Positions 1 through 9,455 of a DNA stretch of 64,000 bases are shown piece after piece. A program made the position numbers and the translations under genes. The number at the start of each line of letters is the position of its first letter. The first letter of the stretch is position 1. The notes under the pieces were generated by a model, which saw only the letters and a program-made list of their open reading frames with translations, was not told the DNA's origin and searched no databases. Source of the stretch: Aestuariirhabdus litorea (GTDB lineage Bacteria; Pseudomonadota; Gammaproteobacteria; Pseudomonadales; Aestuariirhabdaceae); assembly GCF_003864255.1 (NCBI RefSeq), contig NZ_QWEZ01000001.1:1116001-1180000 (forward strand), in the 5' to 3' direction.

Positions 1-1077
1 CCGGTAGCGCACCGGGTCGATCTGGCAGCGCTGGTTACGCTCATCGACCTCCTTGAAACTGATGGCGCGGGTCACGATGCGTCCATCCATCTCCGGCAGG
101 GAGATGTTCATGGCGATATCGGTCGGCCGCAGCCCCTGGCTGTGTTGTGTCCAGTCCTCGCAGCTGTTGCCGGCCATGATCGCCTGCAGCACCGGCGCCC
201 GGCTGGTCAGGGCACTGCCCATAGGGCTGGGGGCAGAGCTGAGGGAAGCGTTGCCCTGGCTGTGGATGGAGAAGCCGGTCGTGTTGAGGATCACCGCCAC
301 GGAGGCCTGATCGCACAGGCGATTCACCACCTCCAGGCAGGCGGGCTCCTTGAGGGAGCTGATCGCCAGGGGGAGCGGGTTGAGCCCCTCGTCACAGAGG
401 CAGTCGATAAGGGCATCGAAGGCGGCGGTATTGCCGCTTTGAATATGGGCGCGGTAGAAGAGCAACAGCGCCACCGGCGCCTGCGGCTGCCACTGTTGCT
501 GCCACTGGGCCAGGCTGGCGTTATCGCAGCCGGGTTTGTAAATCAGGCTGCGGGGGAGAATACGCGGCGGATTCCAGCCAGGGTGAAGGCCAAAAAACTC
601 GGCCCCCAACAGGGTGTAGAGCTGGTCGATGTTGGCCCGCCCCCCTTCGCGCAGGAAGCGCCAGAGGGCGTGGTAGAGGGATGGGGGGACGTTGGAAATC
701 TGCTCCAGCTCGGGGTCGGGCTGGTCATCACCGGGCACCGCCACCAGCCGCAACTGGCCTGCACGGGCGCGCAGCTCCAGCTGCTCCAGCGGGTAGTCCC
801 AGTAGCTTCGCCCCCCCAGCACCGAGACAACCACCAGCTGCGCGTGCTCGATCACCCGGTGGGCGTAGAGATCGTAGGCAGCCGGTTTGGCGAGGTGGCT
901 GAGGTTGGCCAGCCGTAATTCGGGGTAGTTGGCGGGCAGCGCGAGGGCGGCGTCGGCCAGCAACGCGAGGGAGCTGTCCTGGGCGGAGAGAATCACCAGC
1001 TCGGCCGGATCCTGCCCCAGGTCGATGATCCCTTCGTCGTCGGTAAAGCCCCCCGGTTTGGCCGCCAACAGGTGCAT
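1..1077 (-). CDS. cobN: Cobaltochelatase subunit CobN (N-terminal part, runs off window)
   Basis: This is the large, porphyrin-binding subunit of the ATP-dependent cobaltochelatase, which inserts cobalt into the corrin ring (hydrogenobyrinate a,c-diamide in the aerobic pathway). The frame is open from an ATG at 1077 to base 1, giving 359 residues; the family is usually well over 1,000, so most of the protein lies outside. The start MHLLAAKPGGF followed by a DLGQDPAELV stretch and the block KPGCDNASLAQW are what I recognise as CobN. The start lies 1 bp past the cobW stop, so the two are almost certainly cotranscribed. Its likely AAA and VWA partners are the ChlI/ChlD-like products at 12.7-14.4 kb, because no cobS or cobT is visible. 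The 3' end and the C-terminal part of the protein are not in the window. Confidence 0.9.
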   Translation of the reverse strand, partial: MHLLAAKPGGFTDDEGIIDLGQDPAELVILSAQDSSLALLADAALALPANYPELRLANLSHLAKPAAYDLYAHRVIEHAQLVVVSVLGGRSYWDYPLEQLELRARAGQLRLVAVPGDDQPDPELEQISNVPPSLYHALWRFLREGGRANIDQLYTLLGAEFFGLHPGWNPPRILPRSLIYKPGCDNASLAQWQQQWQPQAPVALLLFYRAHIQSGNTAAFDALIDCLCDEGLNPLPLAISSLKEPACLEVVNRLCDQASVAVILNTTGFSIHSQGNASLSSAPSPMGSALTSRAPVLQAIMAGNSCEDWTQHSQGLRPTDIAMNISLPEMDGRIVTRAISFKEVDERNQRCQIDPVRYR

Positions 1078-1078
1078 A

Positions 1079-2170
<1,092 letters not shown>

Positions 2171-2176
2171 AGGGGG

Positions 2177-3001
2177 TTAGCTCTCGGTATTGAAAGGGGG
2201 CGGTATGGCGGTCGCATCGCGCTTGACCTGGCGGGGCGACTCGGGCTTGACCTTGGGACGGTAGAGGTGAGCCTGCTCCTCACGGTAGAGCCAGGAGTCA
2301 TCGAACTGGGCCGGGTCCAGCACCTCACCCACCAGAATCAGTGCGGTGCGATTGATTTTTGCGCGTCGTACCTGCTCGACGATATCGTTCAGGGTGCCGC
2401 GGATCAGCTGTTGCTCGGGCCAGCCGGTGCGATAGCAGACCGCCACCGGGCAGTCGGCACCATAGTGGGGAATCAGCTCCTCGACGATCTTGTGAATGCG
2501 GGTGATTCCCAGGTGAATCGCCAGGGTCGCCCGGTGCCGGGCCAGGGAGGCCAGGGATTCCGCCTCCGGCATCGGCGTTTTGCCTGCGTAGCGAGTGAGA
2601 ATCACCGTCTGGGCGACGCCGGAGAGGGTCAGCTCGTTACCCAGGGCCGCTGCCGAGGCGCTGGTCGAGGTGACACCGGGCACCACTTCGTAGTCGATCC
2701 CGAGGGCTTTCAGGCGGCGGATCTGCTCGCCGATGGCGCCGTAGAGAGAAGGGTCGCCGGAGTGGACCCGCGCGACCGACTCACCCCGCTCATGCGCCTG
2801 CACTATTTGGGCGATGATCTCGTCAAGGTGGAGGGAGGCGGTATCGATCACTCGCGCCCCGGGCATCGCCTCGGACAGGAGCTCCACCGGCACCAGCGAG
2901 CCCGCGTAGAGGATCACCGGACAACTGCGGATCAGGCGTTGGGCCTTGAGGGTGACCAGCTCAGGGTCACCAGGGCCGGCGCCGATAAAATAGACCTTCA
3001 T
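2177..3001 (-). CDS. cobM: Precorrin-4 / cobalt-precorrin-4 C11-methyltransferase
   Basis: This SAM-dependent tetrapyrrole methylase (CobM/CbiF, 274 residues, usual length about 250-270) methylates C11 of the macrocycle. The N-terminal AGPGDPELVTLKA loop and VHSGDPSLYGAIG near residue 80 are the conserved methylase motifs; the block VVPGVTSTSASAAALG is characteristic of CobM. The ATG overlaps the cobJ stop by 4 bp (ATGA), indicating translational coupling. The C-terminal 25 residues are basic and proline-rich and look like a non-conserved tail. Sequence alone does not show whether the substrate carries cobalt; CbiD and CbiG in the same cluster hint at the cobalt-containing route. Confidence 0.93.
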   Translation of the reverse strand: MKVYFIGAGPGDPELVTLKAQRLIRSCPVILYAGSLVPVELLSEAMPGARVIDTASLHLDEIIAQIVQAHERGESVARVHSGDPSLYGAIGEQIRRLKALGIDYEVVPGVTSTSASAAALGNELTLSGVAQTVILTRYAGKTPMPEAESLASLARHRATLAIHLGITRIHKIVEELIPHYGADCPVAVCYRTGWPEQQLIRGTLNDIVEQVRRAKINRTALILVGEVLDPAQFDDSWLYREEQAHLYRPKVKPESPRQVKRDATAIPPPFNTES

Positions 3002-3861
3002 GGCGTCTCCTCCGCGGCGTCATGCGGATTGGCCAATGGCCGGTTGGCTGACAATTTCTTGCGATAGCCGCGGGGTGTGTAGACCCAGCGTCCGTTCTCC
3101 AGAGTGCGACTTTCGCTGTTCCCCACCAGCACCAGGGTCAGCATATCCACCTCGGCGGGAACCAGCTCGGCGAGAGTAGTGATTCTTACCTGCTCGTCGC
3201 TGCGCCCAAGGTTGCGTGCCACCACCACGGGGGTAGTGGCGGGGCGATAGCCCAGCAATATCTGTTGCGCCCGCGCCAGTTGCCAGTCCCGCTGGCGCGA
3301 TACGGGGTTGTAAAAGGCGGTGACAAAATCCCCCTGGCCGGCGGCATGCAAGCGCGCTTCGATGGTCTCCCAGGGGGTGAGCAGATCGGACAGGGAGATG
3401 GTGCAGAAATCGTGACCCAGTGGGGCGCCAGTGCGGGCGGCGGCCATCTGCACGGCGGAGATACCGGGCACCACTTCCACCGCCAATTGTGACGCCTGCG
3501 CGCTGAACTCGCCGTCGAGGAGCTCAAACACCAGCGTGGCCATGGCGTAGATGCCAATGTCGCCACTGGAGATCAGGGCGGTTGATTTGCCTTCGATCGC
3601 GAGTCGGAGGGCGAGGCGGGCCCGCTCGATCTCTTCCCCCAGGGGCCGGTCGTGGTGCTGTTTACCCTCGCCCAGCTCCCCCAGCAGATCCAGGTAGAGT
3701 CCGTAGGCGACCCAATCGCTGGCGTCGGACAACGCCTTCTTTGCAGCGGGGGCAAGGTAAGCGTGGTCGCCGGGCCCGATACCCACCAGATAGAGGGTGC
3801 CGGGCAGTGAGCCGCCGTTGGTATGGGTGGCGTCAGTGACAGTGTTTACAGCATCGGTCAT
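2998..3861 (-). CDS. cobJ: Precorrin-3B / cobalt-factor III C17-methyltransferase
   Basis: This is the CobJ/CbiH tetrapyrrole methylase (287 residues) that methylates C17 and drives ring contraction. Visible motifs are LVGIGPGDHAYLAPAA near residue 25, ISSGDIGIYAMATLV near residue 97 and VVPGISAVQMAAARTGAPLG, the last typical of CobJ/CbiH. The first 18 residues are Thr/Asn-rich and could be an over-long start; I see no better ATG before the methylase core. The stop overlaps the cobM ATG. No ring-contraction monooxygenase CobG is in the window, so this enzyme may act on a cobalt-loaded substrate together with CbiG; that is inference. Confidence 0.92.
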   Translation of the reverse strand: MTDAVNTVTDATHTNGGSLPGTLYLVGIGPGDHAYLAPAAKKALSDASDWVAYGLYLDLLGELGEGKQHHDRPLGEEIERARLALRLAIEGKSTALISSGDIGIYAMATLVFELLDGEFSAQASQLAVEVVPGISAVQMAAARTGAPLGHDFCTISLSDLLTPWETIEARLHAAGQGDFVTAFYNPVSRQRDWQLARAQQILLGYRPATTPVVVARNLGRSDEQVRITTLAELVPAEVDMLTLVLVGNSESRTLENGRWVYTPRGYRKKLSANRPLANPHDAAEETP

Positions 3862-3936
3862 GTTAGGATTCTTTTTGCGGTGAGTGTAAAGCGGCTATTG
3901 AGAGGTCGGTAAAGCGATAGAAAATCATTTTCAAGC

Positions 3937-4707
3937 TCATTCCCGGTAGCTGCGAGCCAGTGCACAGGTGGCGCGCCGGTTTTTATGTTTGCTGATCACC
4001 AGCTCCGCGGGGTTGCCCGTGCTGGCTGATGCTTGCAGTAGCGCGGCGGCTTCGGCCACCCCATAGCAGCCAACCTCCCGGAAGACGATCTCGGAGCGTT
4101 CGCTCAGTTTCGACTCAACGCTGCGAAGCTCCAGTGCGCCGAAGTGGTTGAGGGGTAGCCGGCGGCTTTCACAAAAGGCCAGCAGGCCCACTTCGTCGGC
4201 TTTCAGGTCGATGCTAGCGATGCCGTCGATGCTGTCGAGGTCGATGTTGTGGCGGGCGAGCGTATCGCTTACCAGGGACTCGATCAGCTCGGCGGGACAG
4301 CCCCGGTCACAGCCAATACCCAGGCTGTAGTAGGGGCGCTGGTAACCCTGGGCGGTGGTGTAAACCAGCTGCGCTCCCAGTCGATTGGCCAGTTCATTGC
4401 CCCAGGCGTTGGCACCCCCTTCGTGGCCCGAGAGCAGGGGGATAATCCAGCGTCCGTTCTCGTCGGCGACCAGAACCGGTGGATCCTCATGTTTGTTGCG
4501 CAGTACAGGGGCCAGGGTACGCACCGCGATACCGGTGGCGCAGATCAGGAACAGACGATCGCCTCGAACGAAGCGCTGTTGCAGGGTGGTGCTGAAATCC
4601 TGCGGCCGGTGCAGGTGCTCGGCAGTGGGCATCAATGCCAGCAGACGCCTGGCCAGGCGTGCCCCCTCGTCCGTCAGGCTGATAATGCAGGTGGTTGTGC
4701 CCCTCAT
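3937..4707 (-). CDS. cbiG: Cobalt-precorrin-5A hydrolase CbiG, short form without the middle domain
   Basis: CbiG opens the delta-lactone of cobalt-precorrin-5A and releases acetaldehyde. At 256 residues it is shorter than three-domain CbiG. Residues about 1-122 match the CbiG N-terminal domain (ICATGIAVRTLAPVLRNK, then PLLSGHEGGANAWGNELA). This is followed directly by the C-terminal CobE/CbiG domain (SLGIGCDRGCPAELIE, then GIASIDLKADEVGLLAF). The mid domain between them is missing. The ATG overlaps the cobI stop by 4 bp. About 75 bp separate it from cobJ, the largest gap in this part of the operon. CbiG belongs to the oxygen-independent route. Confidence 0.88.
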   Translation of the reverse strand: MRGTTTCIISLTDEGARLARRLLALMPTAEHLHRPQDFSTTLQQRFVRGDRLFLICATGIAVRTLAPVLRNKHEDPPVLVADENGRWIIPLLSGHEGGANAWGNELANRLGAQLVYTTAQGYQRPYYSLGIGCDRGCPAELIESLVSDTLARHNIDLDSIDGIASIDLKADEVGLLAFCESRRLPLNHFGALELRSVESKLSERSEIVFREVGCYGVAEAAALLQASASTGNPAELVISKHKNRRATCALARSYRE

Positions 4708-5435
4708 CGTAGTGGGCGCTCCCGGCGGGTGATCAGCAGCAGTGAAAAGTAGGGGCCGGTGGTACCGCTAAGGCTGCCCAGGTCATGAACGATTCGCTGG
4801 TCGTCGTGCCCGATGCGCTCCAGGTAAACGCCATCGCCAAGGCGCCCGCTGGCTTCCAGCAGGGACAGCAGCCGCGGTAGCTGGGGTCCCGCCTTCAGCA
4901 GGGCAACGCTGTGGAAGCGGGTGAGGGCATCACCGATGGCTTGATCCGTTGTGCGCGCGCTGAGCACGGCCAGGTTTTCATCGATCAGGGTGAGGGGAAT
5001 GCCGACGGCGGCGCTGGCGGCGCTGACTGAGGTGACGCCGGGAATGATGCTGCAGGGGAAACGCTCCTGCAGGCGGCTTTGCATGTAAATGAAAGAGCCA
5101 AAGAAGAGCGGGTCCCCCTCGCACAAAAACACCGCGTTCCCCCCCTGGCCAAGGTGCTCGCTGATCTGCTCTGCGGCGCGGTCGTACTGAAGGTTGATCT
5201 GTTTGCGATCTTTGCTCATGTTGAGCGGGATCGGCAGTTCGCATTGCTGTGGATTGCGCTCGGGCATTGCCAGCGCCTCGCGGGCGATATGGCGACCGAG
5301 GGAGAAACCTTCGGGGTTTTGGATGTACACCAAAAGGTCCGCAGCGGCGATGGCGCGGACGGCTCTCAGGGTCAGCAAGTCGGGTGCGCCGGGGCCAACG
5401 CCCACACCGGTGAAGGTGCCACTAGCAAGGCTCAT
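4704..5435 (-). CDS. cobI: Precorrin-2 / cobalt-factor II C20-methyltransferase
   Basis: This CobI/CbiL methylase (243 residues, family about 230-245) methylates C20 of the macrocycle. N-terminal GVGVGPGAPDLLTLRAVRAI is the SAM-binding loop; it has Ala where most relatives have Asp in the GPGDP motif. FLCEGDPLFFGSFIYM near residue 105 and IIPGVTSVSAASAAVGIPL are the other signatures. It overlaps the start of cbiG by 4 bp and the end of cobL by 14 bp, so the whole block is one transcript. The Asp-to-Ala change is probably tolerated. Confidence 0.92.
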   Translation of the reverse strand: MSLASGTFTGVGVGPGAPDLLTLRAVRAIAAADLLVYIQNPEGFSLGRHIAREALAMPERNPQQCELPIPLNMSKDRKQINLQYDRAAEQISEHLGQGGNAVFLCEGDPLFFGSFIYMQSRLQERFPCSIIPGVTSVSAASAAVGIPLTLIDENLAVLSARTTDQAIGDALTRFHSVALLKAGPQLPRLLSLLEASGRLGDGVYLERIGHDDQRIVHDLGSLSGTTGPYFSLLLITRRERPLR

Positions 5436-6750
5436 TAGAGGGCTCCGGGTTTGGGGTGTAGGGTTTGTGGACAGACAGTAGCAGGACCGGGGCTTTGGGA
5501 CGCAACACCAGATGGCTGCCCAGGGTCTCTCCGCGCGACACCTGCACCTGCACCCATTCGCACTCGATGGTACTCAGGGTGTCGCTGGCGCAGAAATTCA
5601 TGAGGTCGACACGGCTCTGCTCGGTGACCGCACTGGCCACCAACCGCCCACCGGGCAGGAGTTGCTGCCAACAGTACTCGAGCAGGCTGTAGAGGGCTCC
5701 CTCACTGCCACCGATAAAAACGGCATTGGGACGGGGGAGACTGTGCAGGGCGTTGGGGGCGGTACCCTCTACTACCCGCAAGTTGGCGTCGACCCCGAAC
5801 TGGTCACGGTTGTGACGCAGGTAATCGATGCGGCGGTTGTGGTGCTCGACCGCGTAGACCTGCCCCAAAGGGTTCCAGCGAGCCCACTCCACGGCGAGGC
5901 CACCACAACCGGCGCCCACATCCCAACCCACATCCCCGGCCCGGGGTTGCAGCAGACTGAGGGCATTGAGACGGACCTCGCGCTTGCTGATCATGCCGCG
6001 ACCGGGGAGATCTCCGGTGGAGAACAGGTGGTCGGGAATGCCGGGAAACTCCGGCTGCACTCCGCCCTCACCACGGGTGTGGACGATGGTGACATGCAGG
6101 GGATCGACCTCCAGGTTGCCCTTGAGCGCCAGCAGCTCGGCGACGGAGAACGTCCGTATTCGCTCCGTCGGCGTTTCCAGTGCCTCGCATATCCAGATTT
6201 GGGACTCTTCAAGGCGTGCCGTATGCAGCTCTCGGGCGATCGCCTGGGGCTGGCTGCGGTGGTCGGTGAGCAATGCGAGCAGGCGCCCGCTGCCGAGCCT
6301 GGACCGCAACCGTTGTAGTGGGCGGCCGTGAAGGCTCACCACTCGAGCATCCTGCCAGCAGAGGCCAAGGCGGCTGAACGCGAGTTGTATGCTGGACAGA
6401 GCTGGTAGAAACCTCAGGTCAGCTTGCGCCAAAGTACGGCCCAGGTAACCGCCAATGCCGTAGTAGAGAGGATCGCCCGAGGCAAGCAGTACCACCCGCT
6501 TGCCGTTGTGGTGTTCCAACAGCGTACGCAGCTCTCCGAGTGGACTGGGATAGGGGCGGGTTTTCGCCTTGGGGTTGTGCCCCAGAACCGCCTCCAGGTG
6601 ACGCTCGGAACCGATGATCAACTCTGCCTGCTGCAGCGCCTCAAGGGCGGCCGGCTCAAGTGGAGCGGGGATCTTGCCGCTGAGGCCGATCACCGTTAGC
6701 GGCGGGCCTGTCCAGTCGATCCGTGGGGTGGTGGGGGGAGAACCGGCCAT
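5422..6750 (-). CDS. cobL: Precorrin-6Y C5,15-methyltransferase (decarboxylating), CbiE-CbiT fusion
   Basis: CobL methylates C5 and C15 and decarboxylates the C12 acetate. I chose the ATG at 6750 (MAGSPPTTPRIDW), giving 442 residues; the frame stays open another 41 codons, but that extension lies in cobH and resembles nothing. Residues about 13-200 are the CbiE-type methylase (LLASGDPLYYGIGGYLGR). The C-terminal part is the CbiT Rossmann methylase (VGWDVGAGCGGLAVEWARWN, then VFIGGSEGALYSLLEYC). The start is coupled to the cobH stop in a TGATG arrangement. The fused form is the one seen in the Pseudomonas-type pathway, whereas many anaerobic producers carry separate cbiE and cbiT. Confidence 0.93.
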   Translation of the reverse strand: MAGSPPTTPRIDWTGPPLTVIGLSGKIPAPLEPAALEALQQAELIIGSERHLEAVLGHNPKAKTRPYPSPLGELRTLLEHHNGKRVVLLASGDPLYYGIGGYLGRTLAQADLRFLPALSSIQLAFSRLGLCWQDARVVSLHGRPLQRLRSRLGSGRLLALLTDHRSQPQAIARELHTARLEESQIWICEALETPTERIRTFSVAELLALKGNLEVDPLHVTIVHTRGEGGVQPEFPGIPDHLFSTGDLPGRGMISKREVRLNALSLLQPRAGDVGWDVGAGCGGLAVEWARWNPLGQVYAVEHHNRRIDYLRHNRDQFGVDANLRVVEGTAPNALHSLPRPNAVFIGGSEGALYSLLEYCWQQLLPGGRLVASAVTEQSRVDLMNFCASDTLSTIECEWVQVQVSRGETLGSHLVLRPKAPVLLLSVHKPYTPNPEPSNEPC

Positions 6751-7394
6751 CAGTAGCGCTCCCCGATACGAATACGGGCCAGGGCATTGAGGGCTGAAAC
6801 CGCCAGCGCGCTGCCTCCGCGTCGACCCAGCAGGGTAATGCAGTTTACGCCGAGCCTCTGCTGCGCCTTCCACAGGGCTGCTTTGGACTCCTCGGCGCCG
6901 ACGAAACCGACCGGCATGCCGATCACCAGGGCGGGTTTGGCCTCGCCGGCGGCCAGCATCTCCAGCAGGCGAAAGAGGGCAGTCGGGGCGTTGCCGATCA
7001 CCACGATGGCCCCCTCCAGCAGGGGCGGCCAGTGCTCCAGCGCCGCCATGGTGCGGGTCTCTCCCAGGGCTTTGGCGCGCTCACCGATGCCCTCTGCGTT
7101 GAGGAAACAGTGGGTCGGGTTGTGGATGTAGCGCCGGGTCAGGCCGTGACGCACCATCTCCACATCGCAGAGGATGGGCACCTCCCGCCCAAGGGCCTGC
7201 AGCCCCGCCTCGACGGCCCCCGCCGACAGGCGCAGCCCATCGACAACCGCCGGTTCGCCGCAGGTGTGCACCAGTCGCATGGCAATCTGGGCCTCATCCG
7301 CGGAGAAGGCGCTGAGGTCGGTCAGCGCACGAATCTGGCGGAAGGATTCGTGCTCGATGGCGACGGGGTCTTTCTGGTAGTCGTACATGGGCAA
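6750..7394 (-). CDS. cobH: Precorrin-8X methylmutase
   Basis: This CobH/CbiC enzyme moves the C11 methyl group to C12 to make (cobalt-)hydrogenobyrinate; 214 residues is the normal size. The conserved RLVHTCGEP block contains the catalytic His. CDVEMVRHGLTRRYIHNPTH and VIGNAPTALFRLLEML are further family hallmarks. The ATG at 7388 (MYDYQKDP) is equally possible and closer to known N-termini. The stop codon shares one base with the cobL ATG. It lies 54 bp downstream of cbiX on the same strand, so it probably belongs to the same transcript. Confidence 0.93.
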   Translation of the reverse strand: MPMYDYQKDPVAIEHESFRQIRALTDLSAFSADEAQIAMRLVHTCGEPAVVDGLRLSAGAVEAGLQALGREVPILCDVEMVRHGLTRRYIHNPTHCFLNAEGIGERAKALGETRTMAALEHWPPLLEGAIVVIGNAPTALFRLLEMLAAGEAKPALVIGMPVGFVGAEESKAALWKAQQRLGVNCITLLGRRGGSALAVSALNALARIRIGERY

Positions 7395-7448
7395 TGGCGG
7401 CTCAGGACTTGGGTGGGCGACGGGTGTGGGCGTCCGCAGGCTGACGGG

Positions 7449-8486
7449 TTAACCCCCCTGAACCTTTGGGTCCGGAGTGGGCTGATGGTCATGCTCGCTA
7501 TGGCTATGGCTATGGCTATGGCTATGGCTATGGCTATGGCTATGGCTATGGCCGTGGTGGTGATGGTGGCCATGATCGTGGTCGTGATCATGATCGGTAC
7601 CGGCGCCGCGCACATGGTGGTGGTGGCCCTCCTGGGGCTGGCCCACCTTGTGCTCGGAACCGATGATCTGTACCCGGTACTGGCACATCTGGCAGTTCAT
7701 GTTGCCAGTGCCCTGTTCCGTCTCCTCCATACGCTCGATAAAGGTCTCGAGCACCAGGGGGTGATCATTGAGGTAGGGGGCTTTGACCACCTGTACTTCG
7801 GGGTGCTGCTGCTGGTATTCATCGGCCACCCGGTAGATCATCTTGACCAGGCGCCCGGTGAAGAGGAAGTAGGGGAATACGATCACCCTTTTGAAACCGA
7901 GGCGGTGGCTGCGGGCCAGAGCTTCATCCACCAGTGGGGCGGTGACACCGCTGTAACCGGTCACGGCCCAGCCGAAACCCATCCCCTCCTCGAGGATTCG
8001 GGTGATCTTGGAGATATTGGAGTTGGCATCCGCATCGGAGGCGCCACGACCGATCACCACCAGCAGGGTCTCCTTGCGATCGTAATCGTTGCCAAACGCC
8101 TTTTCCGCCTCTTCGATGCGCTCGCGGGCGGCCTGGATCATCTTCGGGTGGACCCCCAGGTCGGTGCCGTAGGTGATCTCAAGGTCGTCGAACTGGGCTT
8201 GCAGGGTGTTGAGTTCGCTGGGGATGTCGTTCTTTGCGTGGCCGGCGGCCATCAGCATGCCGGGGATCGCGGTAATGCGGGTGGCACCCTGTTGGCGTAG
8301 GGTTTCAACGCCATCGCTGATCAGGGGACGGGCAAACTCCAGAAAGCCGGTGGCGCACAGGCGCTCGGGATAGCGTGCCTGCAGGTGACGGGTCAGTTGC
8401 TGGAACTCTTCGATCGCTTCCAGGTCACGGGATCCGTGGCCAACAACAAGCAGGGCGGGTTTTGGGTTTTGGGTCATGGGGTTCAC
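7449..8486 (-). CDS. cbiX: Sirohydrochlorin cobaltochelatase CbiX, long form with MXCXXC motif and His-rich tail
   Basis: This class II chelatase inserts cobalt into sirohydrochlorin without ATP at the entry of the oxygen-independent pathway. At 345 residues it is the long form with two tandem CbiX domains: LLVVGHGSRDLEAIEEFQ at the N-terminus and TLLVVIGRGASDADANSNI near residue 143. After the second domain comes NCQMCQYR (near residue 265), the MXCXXC motif linked in Bacillus CbiX to an Fe-S centre. The last 60 residues are extremely His-rich and end in nine His-Ser dipeptides encoded by a 6-bp tandem repeat. The tail probably binds cobalt or nickel (inference). It is the first gene after a 207-bp gap downstream of cobK. 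Confidence 0.92.
   Translation of the reverse strand: MNPMTQNPKPALLVVGHGSRDLEAIEEFQQLTRHLQARYPERLCATGFLEFARPLISDGVETLRQQGATRITAIPGMLMAAGHAKNDIPSELNTLQAQFDDLEITYGTDLGVHPKMIQAARERIEEAEKAFGNDYDRKETLLVVIGRGASDADANSNISKITRILEEGMGFGWAVTGYSGVTAPLVDEALARSHRLGFKRVIVFPYFLFTGRLVKMIYRVADEYQQQHPEVQVVKAPYLNDHPLVLETFIERMEETEQGTGNMNCQMCQYRVQIIGSEHKVGQPQEGHHHHVRGAGTDHDHDHDHGHHHHHGHSHSHSHSHSHSHSHSHSEHDHQPTPDPKVQGG
7499..7552. repeat. Hexanucleotide tandem repeat (TATGGC)9 inside cbiX
   Basis: Nine perfect copies of TATGGC on the plus strand (GCCATA on the coding strand) encode an alternating His-Ser tail in CbiX. The unit is a multiple of three, so copy-number change would alter tail length without shifting the frame. 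It is a likely site of replication slippage and should vary between strains. Confidence 0.95.
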
Positions 8487-8627
8487 TGAATAGGTGTCGG
8501 TGGGGGCGGCTGCTTAATGCACAACCGCTCACCCCTCGAAGGTGACTGGGTATTAAGGTTAGATGCTCTATTTTAACACTTCTTGGCGGTGCAGGCAGCG
8601 GGATAAATCGCCTGCGGATGGTTGATT

Positions 8628-8656
8628 TTCATAAACCCATGAGGGGCATTGCACAA
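8628..8656 (-). promoter_or_regulatory. Candidate promoter for the cbiX-cobN operon
   Basis: In the 207-bp gap between cobK and cbiX, the minus strand has TTGTGC (8656-8651) and TATGAA (8633-8628) separated by 17 bp. The -10 matches four of six consensus bases and the -35 only about three. No cobalamin riboswitch core is visible in this gap. The assignment is weak and rests only on hexamer similarity and position. Confidence 0.22.
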
Positions 8657-8693
8657 TGGTGGCGCGGGCCTGGGGGGAAGTGCACCAGTCAAC

Positions 8694-9455
8694 CTATTGC
8701 GGAGGACGCTCAAGGGCATTGAGCAGTGCCTCGGGCGAGGAGTACTCACGATCGGCAGCCACCAGTGGCGGCCGCTGGAGCAGGATGATGGGTATCCCCA
8801 GTTGGTGGGCCGCCTTGAGCTTATTGTCCATCAGGCTGCCACCACTGTTCTTGGCCACCAGCAGGTCCGCCCGGTGGAGGCGAAACATCTGCTCTTCGTG
8901 GGCGAGGGAGAAAGGGCCGATCGCCTGGACCTGGTCGATGCGATCCTGATCGGTGTTGATGCCGATGGCACTGCGTACCAGCCAACGCTGATGGGGTAGG
9001 GGCTTGAGGCGTGCGGCGGGGATCTGGCCGAGGGTGAAGACGGGTTTCTTGAAGTGGGGAAGCAGGCGGGCGAGGGCATCCCAGTTCTCCAGCTGTTGGA
9101 AGGGGAGCTCAGGGGTACTCTGCCAGGCGGGCCTCAGGTAGCGCCAGCAGGGGATCGCCAGTGCGCGACAGGCACTGACCGCGTGACGACTGATCTGCTC
9201 GGCATAGGGGTGGGTGGCGTCGATCACCAGCTCGGTATGCTGTTGCCTAAGCCAGTGGGTCAGCCCGCTCACCCCCGGGTGGGCCGAGGTCAGGTCGGTG
9301 CAGTATTGTGAGAAGCCGCCGCTGATCTGCTCGCACACCAGCTCGGCCTGACGCACCCGGCCTGCGATGGAGTAGACCGGTAGATGGCCAGCGTCCTGCA
9401 GGCCCTGGACGAGTCCTTTGGCTTCATTAATTCCTCCGAGCAGCAGTATCCTCAT
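8694..9455 (-). CDS. cobK: Precorrin-6A / cobalt-precorrin-6A reductase
   Basis: CobK/CbiJ is the NAD(P)H-dependent reductase that reduces the macrocycle of precorrin-6A; 253 residues is normal. The N-terminal MRILLLGGINEAKGL nucleotide-binding segment and the highly conserved VIDATHPYAEQISRHAV block near residue 77 identify it. The ATG immediately abuts the stop of cbiD (0-bp gap), so the two are cotranscribed. Late KNSGGSLMDNKLKAA matches the family C-terminus. About 200 bp separate it from cbiX downstream. Confidence 0.93.
   Translation of the reverse strand: MRILLLGGINEAKGLVQGLQDAGHLPVYSIAGRVRQAELVCEQISGGFSQYCTDLTSAHPGVSGLTHWLRQQHTELVIDATHPYAEQISRHAVSACRALAIPCWRYLRPAWQSTPELPFQQLENWDALARLLPHFKKPVFTLGQIPAARLKPLPHQRWLVRSAIGINTDQDRIDQVQAIGPFSLAHEEQMFRLHRADLLVAKNSGGSLMDNKLKAAHQLGIPIILLQRPPLVAADREYSSPEALLNALERPPQ

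Noticed and set aside
7499-7552. Possible CRISPR or satellite array
   Set aside because: The unit is only 6 bp without spacers and lies inside a coding region; it is a coding microsatellite.
7032-8300. Long plus-strand open frame of 422 codons with repeated Met-Ala
   Set aside because: It lies antisense to cbiX and cobH; its Met-Ala run is just the opposite strand of the His-Ser repeat. No family resemblance.
8487-8693. Possible cobalamin riboswitch upstream of cbiX
   Set aside because: None of the conserved aptamer blocks could be found in order on the minus strand.
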